From [Phialemoniopsis] sp. UDSM-2020 (taxonomy: Eukaryota; Ascomycota; Sordariomycetes; Thyridiales; Thyridiaceae): 64,000 nt of DNA. Of this stretch, positions 24,303-36,657 are shown in pieces (positions within the stretch are counted from its first letter, which is position 1; every line of letters begins with the position of its first letter). The stretch covers positions 2,604,001-2,668,000 of the forward strand of contig JAEILZ010000007.1 in the NCBI GenBank assembly GCA_018873225.1, given 5' to 3'. The translations under genes and the position numbers were made by a program. The notes under the pieces were generated by a model. The model saw nothing but the letters and a program-made list of their open reading frames with translations, was not told the origin of the DNA and made no database searches.

Positions 24303-26428
24303 ATGCCTGTCACGCCGCCCTCAATTCCTGCTGTCAAGGCAGTCCCGGTTCCCGCAGATTCCTCTGTCTGGGACCGGATATCCAACTGGGCATCTGAGAA
24401 CAAGGCTGTCGTCTACACCATCGCCGGTGTCGCCATTGTTGCGACCGGTGCTGGTGTTGTCTATTATGTCCAGAGCAACTCTGTATGCGCCCCATTCTTG
24501 TCAATCGTGGTTTTCACATGGCCTGTCAATTTTCCCAGGGGTCATTGGACAGACTGCTGTCCTGAGCTTCTTTTGACTTGCTGTGCCTGCACCATAGCCT
24601 TTAGGCACTCTTGACTAACCATCATGCTAGGGCTCCTCACAGAATGCAGATGCCGCGCCGAGGTTGAGCAAAAAGGAACGAAGGAAACGAAAGGAGGAGG
24701 AGAGGAAGAAGGCAGAGGCCGAGAAGTCCGCGACTGCTCCTCGCGAAGCCAGCGACTCTAAGCCCCAAGTCGCGTCTGTCACAAGCGAAGACGAACTTCC
24801 CGATGTCGACGAGACGAGTGTTCAAGCCCTGAGCGAAGAGCAGCGCAAGGAGTACGCTCAGAAGCTGAAGGAGGCAGGCAACAAAGCATACGGCGCCAAG
24901 AACTTCGACCGAGCCATTGAGCTGTATTCCAAGGCTATCATCTGCAAGCCCGACCCCGTCTACTACTCCAACCGCGCTGCTTGCCACAACGCCAAGCTCG
25001 AATGGGAGAAGGTCGTCGAGGACACCACTGCCGCCATCGGCCTTGACCCCGAGTACATCAAGGCGCTCAACCGCCGCGCGAATGCCTACGACCATCTCGG
25101 CAAGTACAGCGAGGCGCTTCTCGACTTCACCGCCAGCTGCATCATTGATGGTTTCAAGAATGAGGCCAGCGCCCAGTCCGTCGAGCGCTTGCTCAAGAAG
25201 TTCGCCGAGACCAAGGCCAAGGAGATGATGGAGGGCCGGACTGCCAAGCTGCCAAGTCCTACCTTTGTTGGCAACTATCTCCAGAGCTTCAGAGTCAAGC
25301 CGCGCCCTGCCGGCCTGGAAGACTCGGTCGAGCTGTCGGATGCAACCGGAAAGGGACAGCTTCAGCTCGGTCTGCAGGCCATGGAGAAGAAGACTGGCGA
25401 GGGCTACGAGGAGGCCGCTACCGCGTTCGACAAAGCTCTCGAGCTGAACGAGCTCGGCGAGTTTGAGGCTTATGCCTACAACATGCGCGGTACCTTCAGG
25501 TGCCTCCGCGGTAAACACGAAGATGCTCTTTCGGATCTCAGCAAGAGCATTGAGCTGGACCCGTCCCTTACCCAAAGCTACATCAAGCGCGCAAGCATGA
25601 GCCTTGAGCTCGGTATGTATCAACTGGAAAGACCTCACAAAGTTTCCCTTTGCTAACCAACTATGCGCAGGCGCCCCTGATAAGGCGGAAGAGGACTTTG
25701 AGCAGGCGATGAAGCAGAACAGCCAGGACCCCGACATTTACTACCATCGCGCTCAGCTTCACTTCATTAAGGGCGAATTCTCTGAGGCTGCTAAGGACTA
25801 CCAAAAGTCAATCGACCTAGACCGGGAGTTCATCTTCTCCCACATTCAGCTCGGTGTGACCCAGTACAAGATGGGCTCTATTGCCTCGTCGATGGCCACC
25901 TTCCGCCGTTGCATTAAGAACTTCGAAAAGGTGCCCGATGTTTATAACTACTACGGAGAGTTGCTTCTCGATCAGGGCAAATACCAAGAGGCCGTCGAGA
26001 AGTTCGACACCGCCATCGAGATGGAGGCTGCCAAGCCCATGAGCATGAACGTTCTCCCGCTTATCAACAAGGCTCTCACCCTGTTCCAGTGGAAGCAGGA
26101 GTTCAGTGAGGCAGAGAAGCTCTGCCAGAAGGCTCTGATTAGTACGTTCCCACCTCCTTCATAATCTTGATGGCATAGAACTAACCGCTCAATAGTCGAC
26201 CCCGACTGCGATATCGCCGTGGCTACCATGGCCCAGCTCCTGCTCCAGCAGGGCAAGGTCGCGGAAGCTCTCAAGTACTTCGAGCGTGCCGCTGAGCTTG
26301 CCAGGACGGAGGGTGAGCTTGTCAACGCTCTATCCTACGCCGAGGCCACGCGGACGCAAATCCATGTCCAGGAGAAGTACCCTCAGCTGGCCGCCAAGCT
26401 GCAGGGCATGGGCGCCATGGTTAAATAA
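24303..26428 (+). CDS. TOM70: Mitochondrial import receptor subunit TOM70
   Basis: Four exons, 24303-24482, 24631-25612, 25671-26141 and 26196-26428, give 621 residues. Introns are 148, 58 and 54 nt with clear CTAAC branch sites. An N-terminal membrane anchor lies at about residues 35-56 ([21 protein letters not shown]), followed by a very charged Lys/Glu linker ([19 protein letters not shown]). The rest is tetratricopeptide repeats (for example [21 protein letters not shown] and [15 protein letters not shown]) to the C-terminus. This is the layout of Tom70, the outer-membrane receptor that binds carrier precursors and Hsp70/Hsp90 clients. The first intron separates the membrane anchor from the cytosolic domain. 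Length and domain order match fungal Tom70, so the call is confident. Confidence 0.95.
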
Positions 26429-27437
26429 GCCATTCATTTGTACAACTTTATTCCCAAGGGCCTCCTGAGGAGGCCCGGGATCTCGTCTTTTCTCGGGCCG
26501 TATGAAGGGGCTCTCACATCCCTTCCACGACTAGCCTTATATTAGCAACGATACGGCGGCATCCCGAAAATTTCTCTCTCTCTCATGTTTCTCTCGCATA
26601 TTGGATGGGTACGGCTGGGTTGATCATTGACGCGGGCATCAAAGGACAATTGGGGCGGAATCCTTTCATAAGATGCATTCCGCGACTGTCCAAAGGAAGG
26701 GGGCGAAGAAGCCTGTTGATGCAACCAGACCATCAGGCTCCTTTTTTTACATCCCCTTTTGGCCGTATCTTTTCCCTCTTTTTAACCGACTACGCATGCA
26801 ACAAAAACTTTGTATGCTGTACATAATCACCCCTTCTCAACTTTCTCCTGTCTTGTTAGCACATTCCCCCGGGGACAATGGGGTTCCTGGGCTGTAGAAT
26901 TATACGATAATTGAAATGTACGAGTGGACTGAAACCTGTTGATACAATCTGATGACTGCCGTGAAGCTGGAAATTACGTGTCGATGATAACAGCACTACT
27001 TCTTCTCAAACACAAACGAATTGCAGCTCTCATCTCATGCAACAATACCATCTATAGCAACCTGAAACTATCGTGTCTGTTTCTACAAAGAAAAACATGC
27101 CGCTCCATTATTATAATTAAAACAGGTGGTCCTCTACCGCCGTAGATGGCACGGCCTCGAGCCACCCCAGATGTGGTACATCTGGAGAATATGTCAGTTC
27201 TAAAGACCTTCTCCTGCATTTTACAGCCGACCCAAATGCTTTTCGTCTCCGGTCATGTTCCCTTCCTCCTCGAAAGACGTGGTGGACGTTCCACAATCAT
27301 TCTCTCCCCAAGCTATTCCTTCCATACAAGCATCAATGTATACGCACATAGCATATAGAGGGCTGCAGCCATCACCACAACGCAAATCGGCGCCTCCTGT
27401 TCTGTCCACCACCAGCTACACCTCCACCTCCAGTCAT
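26429..27437. other. Convergent intergenic region TOM70 / SSO1
   Basis: The 3' ends of both genes fall here. AT-rich around 26900-27130. No supported gene. Confidence 0.4.
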
Positions 27438-28605
27438 CTATTTGTTCGGCTTCGTCAGGGCAACACCAAGGCCGACACCGAGGGCGATGGCGATGATGAT
27501 GAGGAGGACGACGAGGGCGCACCACCACTTGAGCTTGCGGCGGTTGCGGGCGTGCTTGTTGGCCACGTCGACCTGCTCGTTGCCCTTTTGCAGGTGCTGG
27601 TTGGTCTCCTCGGTCCGCTGCTCGGCGCTCACGACGGCGGGCTCCTGCATGACGACGAGGGTGTCGAGGTCCTGGAAGAGGCCGCTCAGCTCGTTGATGG
27701 ACTGCTCGATGCGCTGCAGCTCGTTGTGGCGGGCGCGGACGGCGCCGAGGACGGCCGAGGCTTGGCCGGTGCGGTTGGTCCGGAGCTGTTGATTCTGCGA
27801 GTCAGTACGGTTTGCTCTTCACACATCGGGGGGTTCTTTCAATAAAGGTAGTACATACAGCAGTCTGGAAGACACCCTCGTTGCCCCAATCCTGCTCGGC
27901 GGCCTGCCGGACCTCGGCCTCGGTAGCGTCGGGGTTGACGATGCGGTACTGGCGCGAGATCTGCTCGCGGTAGCGCTGCTGGAAGTCCGACTCCTCGCTG
28001 AGGTAGTTGTTGAGCTCGCGCCTGAACTCGTTGCTGATGGTGTCAAATTGGCGCTTCTTGATGCCGTGCAGGTTGCTGTCGGTCTCGCGATTGGCGTCGC
28101 GCTGCAGGGAGCTCAGCTGGTCCTTGATGCTCGTGTTGCGCAGCTGGGTCTGCGAGACGAGGGCCTCGAGCTGCGACGACGAGGAGCCGGAGTCGTCGGT
28201 GAGCGAGCGCTGGTGCAGCTGGGCGATGTTCTGGATGTCGTTTGTCATGGTGTTGATCTCGCGGCGGATGTTGGAGATCTTGGCCAGGAAGTCGCCCTGG
28301 GAGAGGGTCGAGACTCCGGCGCCCGCGGCGGGCGCCTGCTGCTGCTGACCGTAACCACCCTGCTGCTGCTGGCCGTAACCACCCTGTTGCTGACCATAGC
28401 CACCTTGCTGGCCGTAGTTTTGCATCTCGTGCGACTCCTGTTCATCGGCCGGAGGTTAGCATCCATCGCCAATCGCGCCCGGGACGACGCCGAGCAAGCT
28501 GTCGATGCTTACCTGGCCGTAGCCAGCGTTCCCGCCGTAGCCGTAGCCCGCCTCGGCCGAGGGGGCCTGGCTATAGGGGTTGCTTTGATACTGGTTGTGC
28601 GACAT
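27438..28605 (-). CDS. SSO1: Plasma-membrane syntaxin (SSO1/SSO2-type t-SNARE)
   Basis: Exons 28605-28513, 28437-27859 and 27785-27438 give 339 residues; both introns (75 and 73 nt) are phase 0. The N-terminus is low-complexity Gly-Tyr-Gln with repeated GYGQQQ. Then comes the Habc region (FLAKISNIRREINTMTNDI ...), the linker ending QDWGNEGVFQTA, and the Qa-SNARE helix (RHNELQRIEQSINELSGLFQDL ...). The probable zero-layer Gln is in VVMQEPAVV. A C-terminal membrane anchor follows (WWCALVVLLIIIAIALGVGLGVAL). These proteins pair with Sec9 and Snc1 to fuse exocytic vesicles with the plasma membrane. The second intron lies just before the SNARE motif. The family call is confident. Confidence 0.93.
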
Positions 28606-30200
28606 GGCGAAAGCGATATGTCAATTGGCACGTCGAATTCGATATCCTTTTCTGCGAGTATCGAAAATATCAAGTCGGGATGGAAAATCGACGGTGGTTC
28701 GGTTTTAAAGGTCGAGTTCCCCGGGGCGACTGCAAGGATAACTAGTGTTTATGCCTTGGTCGTCGTAAGGTTTTTGGGGGCGGATGCGAAAAAGGGCGAC
28801 AAGGGGAATGAAGAGATGACGTTAGCAGCCTAGCGGGCAAGGCAGTGGTGTTTAAAAAGGCGGCAACCCGTGTTACTTGGTGGGAAAATGGGATTTGATG
28901 GGCAAAAGATGGCAAGGGAAAACGGACAGGGGTCTGGGCTCGGCTGAGCACCCTGGAAATGGAAATAGAAATGCTCAGCCTCCTGAGATGGTTTAGATCA
29001 TCCCAATTTGCCGCCGTTTTTCGCTTTGTGGATTCGCGGAGTTGGGCGAGGTACCTTGCTTGCATCTTGGCTCGCTCTGCTCTCGTTCATCTTCCCCACC
29101 TCGAATTGGCCCGACAGAACATGGCAATACATGGGTATGTGCATGTGAATGTTTCTTGTTTCATTCTCTTGTTTCTCTTCGAAACCATCTACATTTGTCT
29201 TTACTTCAACTCAATTGATCCTACTTTCTCTGCTGGCCCTTCGTATCAACATCTTTCTGCATTTCTTTCCAGGCTCACCATTTAGCTAGCCAATTGAAGG
29301 CTCCCCTGCAGATCCGATGATCAGCTTCCACTAAATGGTAGCCTATTTTGCACCAACAACCTCCTTCTAGCTAATTTCAGTGGCCCATATCAGAGACATT
29401 AGACGTCAATCGCAGACCATCCCGTCCAATGCGATTGGAACAAACGACATACCTAGCTGTATCATTATTCTGTTTAAGTACACTGTGACGATCGTTTCAT
29501 TGACTTAATACAGTAGTTGATGCCTATATTTTGTTAGTTCCGTCCTACGGTTGTAGCGAGTGTTAGCATGACACGAGTAAGCAAAGAAAACTTGGTACTT
29601 CAGTTGTGGTAATGAATATCAAATCCGTGGCTTTCATCATTATATCTGTTCTTCAGCCATGTGATTGCGCCCGCGGATGCTATACTGGCGGCTTTATCTA
29701 GCTACCAGTGGTGATAGGAGTTGGACGATCTGTCGCAGCAACAGCCTAACAATCCCGACGGAAGTCGTCTTATCAAAAGGGCCTCGTAGTGCCTTGATAT
29801 GATGTGCCCACGGCAGGCAGACACGAGATGGTCTTCTTTGCTATAGAACCAACAGAATCCTCCAGGCATCCAATGTTTGAGCCACCAACCTGAGTCTGGC
29901 CCCTTTGATCCGGTCGGCCATCATTGCGAGTTGCGAATCTGCACCCTTTCCTGACAATATGTGCCTTGCCTTCTCTGGGTTTCTGTCCAAATTTGCCGTA
30001 GCTATGGCAGCTTATCGTGATGACCGGTCCAACAGCCAGACGCAATAAAGGGCGACTTGCGTTGTAATAGCCGGCAATCGCAAGCAGTTACTCAGACCCC
30101 GTAGGGGTCCAGACGAGCGTCGCCAACCTCGAAGGTTGCTTCCGCGAAGGCCTTTGTGAACACATCTCGGATGTGTTTACAGACTGCCTCAGATCAGGGC
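28606..30200. other. Intergenic region SSO1 / IMP4
   Basis: SSO1 promoter side, then IMP4 3' flank. The only organised structure I see is the five-hairpin array at 30095-30177. A 90-codon minus-strand frame near 29773-30045 has no recognisable domain. Confidence 0.45.
30095..30177. repeat. Array of five consecutive perfect inverted repeats (hairpins)
   Basis: Within 83 nt there are five perfect hairpins with 2-3 nt loops: GACCCC-gta-GGGGTC (30095-30109), GACG-ag-CGTC (30112-30121), CAACCT-cga-AGGTTG (30124-30138), CTTC-cgc-GAAG (30139-30149) and AACACATC-tcg-GATGTGTT (30159-30177). They begin 24 nt past the IMP4 stop codon, so they probably lie in its 3' UTR or terminator region. No known element is recognised. 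Confidence 0.7.
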
Positions 30201-31266
30201 TCATAGATAATCCTTCTTCCGACTCGTTCGGGTATATGTGCTAACATGCCACTCGACGTCTCCATCCTTGTTGTCAAGGGTGCCACCCCTGATCTCGAAC
30301 AGCCGCATGGTCATGCGCGGTCCCACTTCGGAAAGTTCCACGCTGTCGTAGCCCGTCCTAACCCAGACGTGATGTCTGACCTCAATGTTGTCTTCATTAT
30401 TCTTGAAGGTAATAACGCGGTTGCCGAGCTTTGTCTTGTTGGTGATAGGCTCCATGGGTGGGAACAAGTGCTTAAGGGCCTTGCAGACTCTCTCACCGAG
30501 CCTCGTACTGAAACCTTCGCATATAATTTGCGGATATTGCTCCGATCTATCCATTGTCAGTTGAGAACCAAAGGGATTAGTCGAGAGGTACTGACATTGT
30601 GCCTTTGATGCTGTTGGGGATTTGACTCCGCTCGACAACGTTCTGATCGCTCGGTTAGCACCAGATAGAAGGGACAGTAGGATAGCGATATTGACGTACA
30701 TGAAGACTGAAGCTCAGAATAGGGCCGTGAGGAAGATGGGCAACTTGGAGTGAGGTGGGTGTTCCTCTGTGCTCGTGGACCATGACAATGTCGGTCAAGC
30801 CGGCGCTCTCGGCGGATCGGACCAGGTCACCGACAATCAGATTACCACGGTTGAGACGGATTGCCGTAGGAAACATCAGTCGGATCTCCTTCGAGAACGC
30901 TGCCAGCTTTGTAGATGGATCACGACTCGTGGTGACTAGCACTCTGGGGTCGACAAGGCCAGATAGGGCAGCATATTCGTCGTCTATGTCGAGCTGCTCG
31001 TCCGTGGTCAAGTCAGGTCGCGACTCGTCGTATTGGAAGTCCTTGCGCAGATTGCTATCATTTGCAATGTCCCGGTCGAGGGGTTTGCCCTGAGCAAGGG
31101 AAGCTCTCAGCTTGGCCCTCTTCTCGCTGATCTCGGCATCTCGAAGGGTCAACGCCTTGCGGTAGAGATAATCTCTCCGTTGGCGGGCTTGCTTGCGCTG
31201 CAGTAAAAACTTGAGTCAGTAATGGCATACGCTGGTCTTCAGAACCTTTGAAACACCTACAATCAT
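30201..31266 (-). CDS. IMP4: U3 snoRNP protein Imp4 (Brix domain)
   Basis: Four exons, 31266-31261, 31197-30700, 30642-30596 and 30546-30201, give 298 residues. The first coding exon is just ATG ATT; splicing (63-nt intron) yields MIRKQARQRRDYLYRKALTLRD, the family's N-terminus. The Brix domain follows: VLVTTSRDPSTKL, FPTAIRLNRGN, then the C-terminal VGPRMTMRLFEIRGGTLDNK and KKDYL ending. Intron 3 uses a less usual GTCAGT donor and is only 49 nt. It makes residue 188 or so Ile in KGTISEQYPQ. Imp4 stabilises U3-pre-rRNA pairing in the small-subunit processome. UPF1 lies head-to-head about 770 bp away. The family call is confident; intron 3 is slightly less certain. Confidence 0.92.
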
Positions 31267-32034
31267 TGCCGCTACAAAGTATTGTTGTAGACAACAGTCT
31301 TGAAGACACTCAGGTCAAAACTTTGCGGTTGGTTTTGAATCTTTATCGTCTGGCACTATTCTTATCGAGCCGCCTCTGCTCTGCAGATAAAAAAAAAATC
31401 CAAATCCAGGGACCCTGTTAGTGCTCCACAGTTGTTGCGCCCGCCAATGCGGGACCTTGAATGCACCAGAAAAAGGTACCGGGATTCTTTTATCTCCACG
31501 TGATGCCACTAAAACAGAGGCGCAAATCATTGTCCCGCACGCCACGCCAGCCCTGGAGCACTTTGGAGAGACTTCTGGGTGCTGATTTGATTGCATGGCG
31601 AAAGATCGGCTTTGTACTCACCACCCAACCAAGCCTTTGTGCCTTTGTGTGTAGCAGTACCAAAATCCACCTTTCTTCGCCGGAGTCAAATCCTACCTTC
31701 TCAACACCCGCAATCCCCTTACCTTCTTTTCCTCTCCCTCGTCCAGGGTCGCAAGACTGTGGAAATCCTTAGTTCTCCCTCGCGATGATGTGACGGTTCT
31801 TCAACTCGACATAGAACCCCTCCCAAGCAAAATTGTCCCCCCACGAGCCGAGCCGCCTGTCTACCCCCAGCTCAAATCTGAGAAGGCTGTGAGTCCGAGA
31901 CTGACTTGACGACGAGCTGCCGGATTGTCCGCGCGAGCCGACCCTCTCGAGCCCGATATACTGACTTTGATCCACCGTTAGGCTCGTCAAGTAAACCAAG
32001 CTCGCACATTCTTTACCCTTCACCCCCTTCGACC
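31267..32034. promoter_or_regulatory. Shared divergent promoter region IMP4 / UPF1
   Basis: The 768 bp between the two start codons must carry both promoters. The UPF1 side is C/T-rich, common for fungal leaders. No specific binding site is claimed. Confidence 0.5.
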
Positions 32035-35000
32035 ATGGAAGGCGCCTTCACCCACCTGGGCAACCATCTGATCTCCGATTCCGCAGCTGCCATTAAGGCT
32101 GGCGACAATGATGATCTTTCAAACATCGACCCCGACGAGAGTCTACTCTATGGGAAGTTCGGAGGTCGAGCAGGTCTAGGCAATGCCCGGCGACGAGCAG
32201 ACGACGATGACAACGAGACCGAGGTGTACGACGATGAGGACGATGAGAGCGTAGCCAACGTCCCTGTTGATGGGATGCGTGCGCTAAAGCTCAAGGACGA
32301 GGAGGAGGAACGAGAACTGCCGGCCCATGCATGCGCATACTGCGGTATCCATTCGCCTGCCTCTGTTGTTAAGTGCTTGTCATGCAGCAAGTGGTTCTGC
32401 AGCGCGCGTGGCAATTCCACCTCCTCCCATATCGTCAACCACCTTGTGCGCGCTAGGCACAAGGAGGTTCAACTGCACCCGCAATCTGCCCTCGGCGACA
32501 CCGTCCTCGAATGCTACAACTGCGGTACCAAGAACGTCTTTCTGCTAGGCTTCATCCCAGCCAAGTCGGATACTGTCGTTGTCCTTCTCTGTCGCCAGCC
32601 ATGTGCCGCCAATACGTCTTCCAAGGACATGAGCTGGGATATTTCGCGATGGCAGCCCCTCATCGAAGACCGCTCGTTTCTCAACTGGCTAGTCACTACT
32701 CCCACGGACGCCGAGCAGCTACGTGCACGACATCTGACCCCGCCCATGATTGCCAAGCTTGAAGAGATGTGGAAAGAGAACAGCAACGCCACTGTACAAG
32801 ATCTCGAGAAGGCTGCCAGTATTGACGACGACCCCCATCCTGTTCTCCTCAAGTACGACGATCCTTACCACTACCAAAACATCTTTGGGCCACTGGTCAA
32901 GATGGAGTCGGACTACGATAAGAAGCTCAAAGAGGCCCAGTCCGAAGATGGCCTCGTCATTCGCTGGGACTATGGTCTCAACAATAAGCACCTGGCTAGC
33001 TTCATTCTTCCAAAGATTGAGTCTGGCGATGTCAAGCTGGCTGTTGGAGATGAGATGCGCTTGAAGTACAAGGGCGAGCTTCGGCCGGCCTGGGAAGGCG
33101 TGGGATATGTCATCAAGATCCCCAACAACCAGTCGGATGAGGTCACTCTCGAGCTGCGTAAGACCGGCAACGACAAGTCTGTGCCGACAGAGTGCACGCA
33201 CAACTTCTCCGCCGACTATGTTTGGAAGGCTACCTCGTATGATCGCATGCAGGTCGCCATGAAGACATTTGCAGTCGATGAGATGAGCGTGTCGGGATAC
33301 ATTTTCCACAAGCTCTTGGGTCACGAAGTCGCTGTTGCACCGATGAAGACCACAATGCCTAAGAAGTTCACTGCACCCGGCTTGCCTGACCTCAATGGCA
33401 GTCAGATCAGCGCCATCAAGGCTGTTCTTTCCACTCCGCTCAGTCTCATCCAGGGCCCCCCTGGTACCGGAAAGACTGTGACCTCAGCAACGATTATCTA
33501 TCACCTGGCCAAGATGAACAACAGTCAAGTTCTTGTCTGCGCCCCGTCCAACGTCGCTGTAGATCAACTCTGCGAGCGCATTCACAAGACCGGTCTCAAG
33601 GTGGTTCGATTGACAGCCAAGTCGAGGGAGGATGTGGAGTCCTCTGTCAGCTTCTTGGCTCTACATGAGCAAGTCCGGATGAACGACACCAACCCGGAGC
33701 TGGCGAAATTGCTGGCCCTCAAGGGGGAAGTCAATGAATTGTCCAGCTCCGACGAAAAGAAGTTCAAACAGCTAACAAAGGCTGCTGAGCGCGAAATTCT
33801 GAACAATGCCGATGTCGTCTGCTGCACCTGTGTCGGTGCAGGCGACCCGCGCCTTTCCAAGATCAAGTTCCGCAATGTGTTGATCGACGAGTCCACCCAG
33901 TCTGCTGAGCCTGAGTGTATGATTCCGCTTGTGCTCGGGTGCAAGCAGGTCGTGCTTGTCGGAGATCACAAGCAACTTGGCCCGGTCATTATGAACAAGA
34001 AGGCAGCCAAGGCAGGTCTCAACCAGTCTCTCTTTGAGCGACTTGTCAAGCTCGGCTTTGCTCCCATTCGACTCAACGTCCAATACCGAATGCATCCATG
34101 CTTATCTCGCTTCCCCTCAAACATGTTTTACGAAGGGTCGCTCCAGAATGGAGTGACCCACCAAGAGCGGATTCGACGGGACGTGGACTTCCCTTGGCCT
34201 GTCGGAGATATGCCGATGATGTTCTGGTCCAACTTGGGCAATGAGGAGATTTCTGCCTCTGGAACGTCTTATCTCAACCGTACTGAAGCCTCCAACGTTG
34301 AGAAGCTCGTCACTCGCTTCTTCAAGGCCGGTGTGAAGCCAGCTGATATTGGAGTCATCACTCCGTACGAAGGCCAGAGGAGTTACATTGTTAGCACCAT
34401 GCAAAACACTGGGACCTTCAAGAAGGAGAGCTACAAGGAAGTTGAGGTTGCTTCTGTCGATGCCTTCCAAGGCCGAGAGAAAGATTTCATCGTTCTTTCT
34501 TGCGTTCGTTCCAACGACAACCAAGGCATTGGCTTCTTGTCAGATCCCCGTCGTCTCAACGTCGCTCTCACCCGTGCCAAGTATGGCCTCGTGATTATTG
34601 GCAACCCGAAGGTTCTCTCCAAACACGAGCTCTGGCACCATCTCTTGGTACACTTCAAGGAGAACAAGTGTCTGGTTGAGGGTCCCTTGACCAACCTGCA
34701 AACTTCGCTCCTTCAATTCAGCCGCCCGAAGCAAAGCTACCGCCCGCCTCGTAATACCCAGCAGTCGTCGCAGGTCTCTAACAGTGGTTACTCCAACGGC
34801 CGATTTGGCGGCGGTATGAATGGTTCAACGCGGGACTTCGACTCGGGCTCCATGATGTCCTTCATCCCGGACGATGTCTCATCAATTCACAGCTCCGCGC
34901 TCGGCGGCGCCGCTATCAGCTCTGCCTTTCCTGCCATGTTCTCCAGCTTCAGCCCAGACCAGTGGCCTGGTCTCCCTGGTGCTCAACCAGTCGGTCGCTC

Positions 35001-35316
35001 CAGCGCTCGTAATCGCGGGCGGGTCACGGAGAGTATCGCTGGTGAGAGTGTGGCAAACTCCGAGTTCACAGATGCCAGCGCCAGCGTCATCGGCGGACGA
35101 GGCATTGGTCAAGGCGGTGTCAGCCTCGGCGCCGGCCTCCACGATGCCATCGGCACTGGACGGCCGACATCCTACAGCCAGAGCGATCGTCTGAAGCAGT
35201 ATGTGGAGAGCAGTGGCCGTATGAATCAAGGCTACCCGTACCGCCGCTATGACGATGACCAGCAGAGTATTAGTACCGGTTTCGCCAGCCAGATCGGCGG
35301 CACCGGCTACGACTGA
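32035..35316 (+). CDS. UPF1: NMD RNA helicase Upf1 (Nam7)
   Basis: Single exon of 1093 residues from the ATG at 32035 (GACCATGG). The frame is open upstream to 31906, but the known family start and strong context favour 32035. An acidic N-terminus precedes the Cys/His-rich zinc domain, from about residue 100 ([15 protein letters not shown] ... [13 protein letters not shown]) to about 195. The superfamily 1 helicase core has Walker A GPPGTGKT at 474-481 and motif II DEST at 618-621. Later motifs include [28 protein letters not shown] and NVALTRAK. The Ser/Gly-rich tail contains several SQ dipeptides. Upf1 drives ATP-dependent degradation of transcripts with premature stops. Nothing is missing from the core. 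Confidence 0.97.
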   Translation: MEGAFTHLGNHLISDSAAAIKAGDNDDLSNIDPDESLLYGKFGGRAGLGNARRRADDDDNETEVYDDEDDESVANVPVDGMRALKLKDEEEERELPAHACAYCGIHSPASVVKCLSCSKWFCSARGNSTSSHIVNHLVRARHKEVQLHPQSALGDTVLECYNCGTKNVFLLGFIPAKSDTVVVLLCRQPCAANTSSKDMSWDISRWQPLIEDRSFLNWLVTTPTDAEQLRARHLTPPMIAKLEEMWKENSNATVQDLEKAASIDDDPHPVLLKYDDPYHYQNIFGPLVKMESDYDKKLKEAQSEDGLVIRWDYGLNNKHLASFILPKIESGDVKLAVGDEMRLKYKGELRPAWEGVGYVIKIPNNQSDEVTLELRKTGNDKSVPTECTHNFSADYVWKATSYDRMQVAMKTFAVDEMSVSGYIFHKLLGHEVAVAPMKTTMPKKFTAPGLPDLNGSQISAIKAVLSTPLSLIQGPPGTGKTVTSATIIYHLAKMNNSQVLVCAPSNVAVDQLCERIHKTGLKVVRLTAKSREDVESSVSFLALHEQVRMNDTNPELAKLLALKGEVNELSSSDEKKFKQLTKAAEREILNNADVVCCTCVGAGDPRLSKIKFRNVLIDESTQSAEPECMIPLVLGCKQVVLVGDHKQLGPVIMNKKAAKAGLNQSLFERLVKLGFAPIRLNVQYRMHPCLSRFPSNMFYEGSLQNGVTHQERIRRDVDFPWPVGDMPMMFWSNLGNEEISASGTSYLNRTEASNVEKLVTRFFKAGVKPADIGVITPYEGQRSYIVSTMQNTGTFKKESYKEVEVASVDAFQGREKDFIVLSCVRSNDNQGIGFLSDPRRLNVALTRAKYGLVIIGNPKVLSKHELWHHLLVHFKENKCLVEGPLTNLQTSLLQFSRPKQSYRPPRNTQQSSQVSNSGYSNGRFGGGMNGSTRDFDSGSMMSFIPDDVSSIHSSALGGAAISSAFPAMFSSFSPDQWPGLPGAQPVGRSSARNRGRVTESIAGESVANSEFTDASASVIGGRGIGQGGVSLGAGLHDAIGTGRPTSYSQSDRLKQYVESSGRMNQGYPYRRYDDDQQSISTGFASQIGGTGYD

Positions 35317-36657
35317 TTGATACGCCTCAGACAATGTTTGGAATCTCGATTCTCCATCAGGCCTCAAACACTTGAAGGTGTCTTGTCACCAGTACCACGT
35401 CCGGTCACAGCTCAGTCCAGCTGAATGGTCGTATGACCAAGGATTTACAGCGAAGCAAGCTCCTACCGCCAGCCAAATGGCATAGCACTCCGAGTGCGTA
35501 CCACTGCGCGGGGCTCCTCGACTTTACCTACCCGCTCACAACAGCGATGGCGAGTAGGCAATGGCACACTGTGTGCATAGTGTATGCAGACCACCAAAGC
35601 GAGAGCTCCCGTGCCATACATCTCAAGCTCGATCTGTCCGACGATCAGCGGTATTGCGACGCTACTACTCCCAGCGATTTGCGGAAGACGACTTGGGGAA
35701 GAGATGAAGGCCTAGAGTCGGTCCAGAGGCTGTGGACTATCAATGATGTGGAAGCACTTGGTATCGGTTCGCAATAGCCTCGTCAGCTTGTCTTTGACAA
35801 ACCGAACTAGACTTGCCGTTCGTCTTCCCTCAGGGTCGATATGCGCGTATTATTATAACTTGTTTCTGGTAAGGGTGGTTGATCGCCCTCGCGTCCATTC
35901 ACTTCTATGTATTCCGGTGGCAGCTTTGACAAGAGCTTAGGAAACTCCCAGTTGACAAACTCCTTCGAAGCTGTCCCCTAGTCACTCCTTTAGACAATAA
36001 ACACTGCACTTTTCACTGAAAACCCATGGTCCTGGGACGACCAACATCTTGATGCTATAAGCTGTCCAGCCAGGCAAGCATTGGAAAAATGATAGCCAGC
36101 AAAGAACCTAAGGCCAGGCAAAAGAATCATTTCTCTCGCAACTTCACAAGATATGAATAAGAAGACATTTCAAGTGACGTGGAATGGCTTGATTGGTTAT
36201 ATACTCGTTCTGATGGGATGCTACGCACTTGAACTTATTTAAAGTACCTACTCTAGCTGAAGTGTTGGGTGGGTGGGCCCAGAGGGCTGGAACGCGGGGA
36301 GCGCCAGTGCTCCACTCTCAGCTCTGAAACCCTGAAACAGGGTGGAAGCTGATTCAGGTGTGGTATCAGACATCGTAACACCTCGAATACCGCTCCTCTG
36401 CCCAAGCGTTCATTGTTCTGCGTTGCCGCCTCGATAAATGTCTTTGTCGCGCTCCTCTTACGCTTCTTCTCGTTGATCATCTGAATTATTCGCGAGCAAT
36501 ACCCACCATCCTTTAAGATCTGCTCTTGGCTTCGGTCCATCTCGCCTGTGACATCATACGTCAATCGGAACCCTGTCCTGCAGTCGCATCCTGAACCTTG
36601 GCACCGCACAACCTTAATACCTTATTACCTCGTATTAACCCGTCAATCACCGCACCG
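35317..36657. other. Intergenic region UPF1 / AAED1-like
   Basis: UPF1 3' flank and promoter of the next gene. A 118-codon minus-strand frame at 36253-36609 is the longest here and is not recognisable. Confidence 0.4.

Noticed and set aside
36253..36609. 118-codon minus-strand frame in the AAED1-like promoter
   Set aside because: No recognisable domain, and it lies over the leader of a well-supported gene on the other strand.
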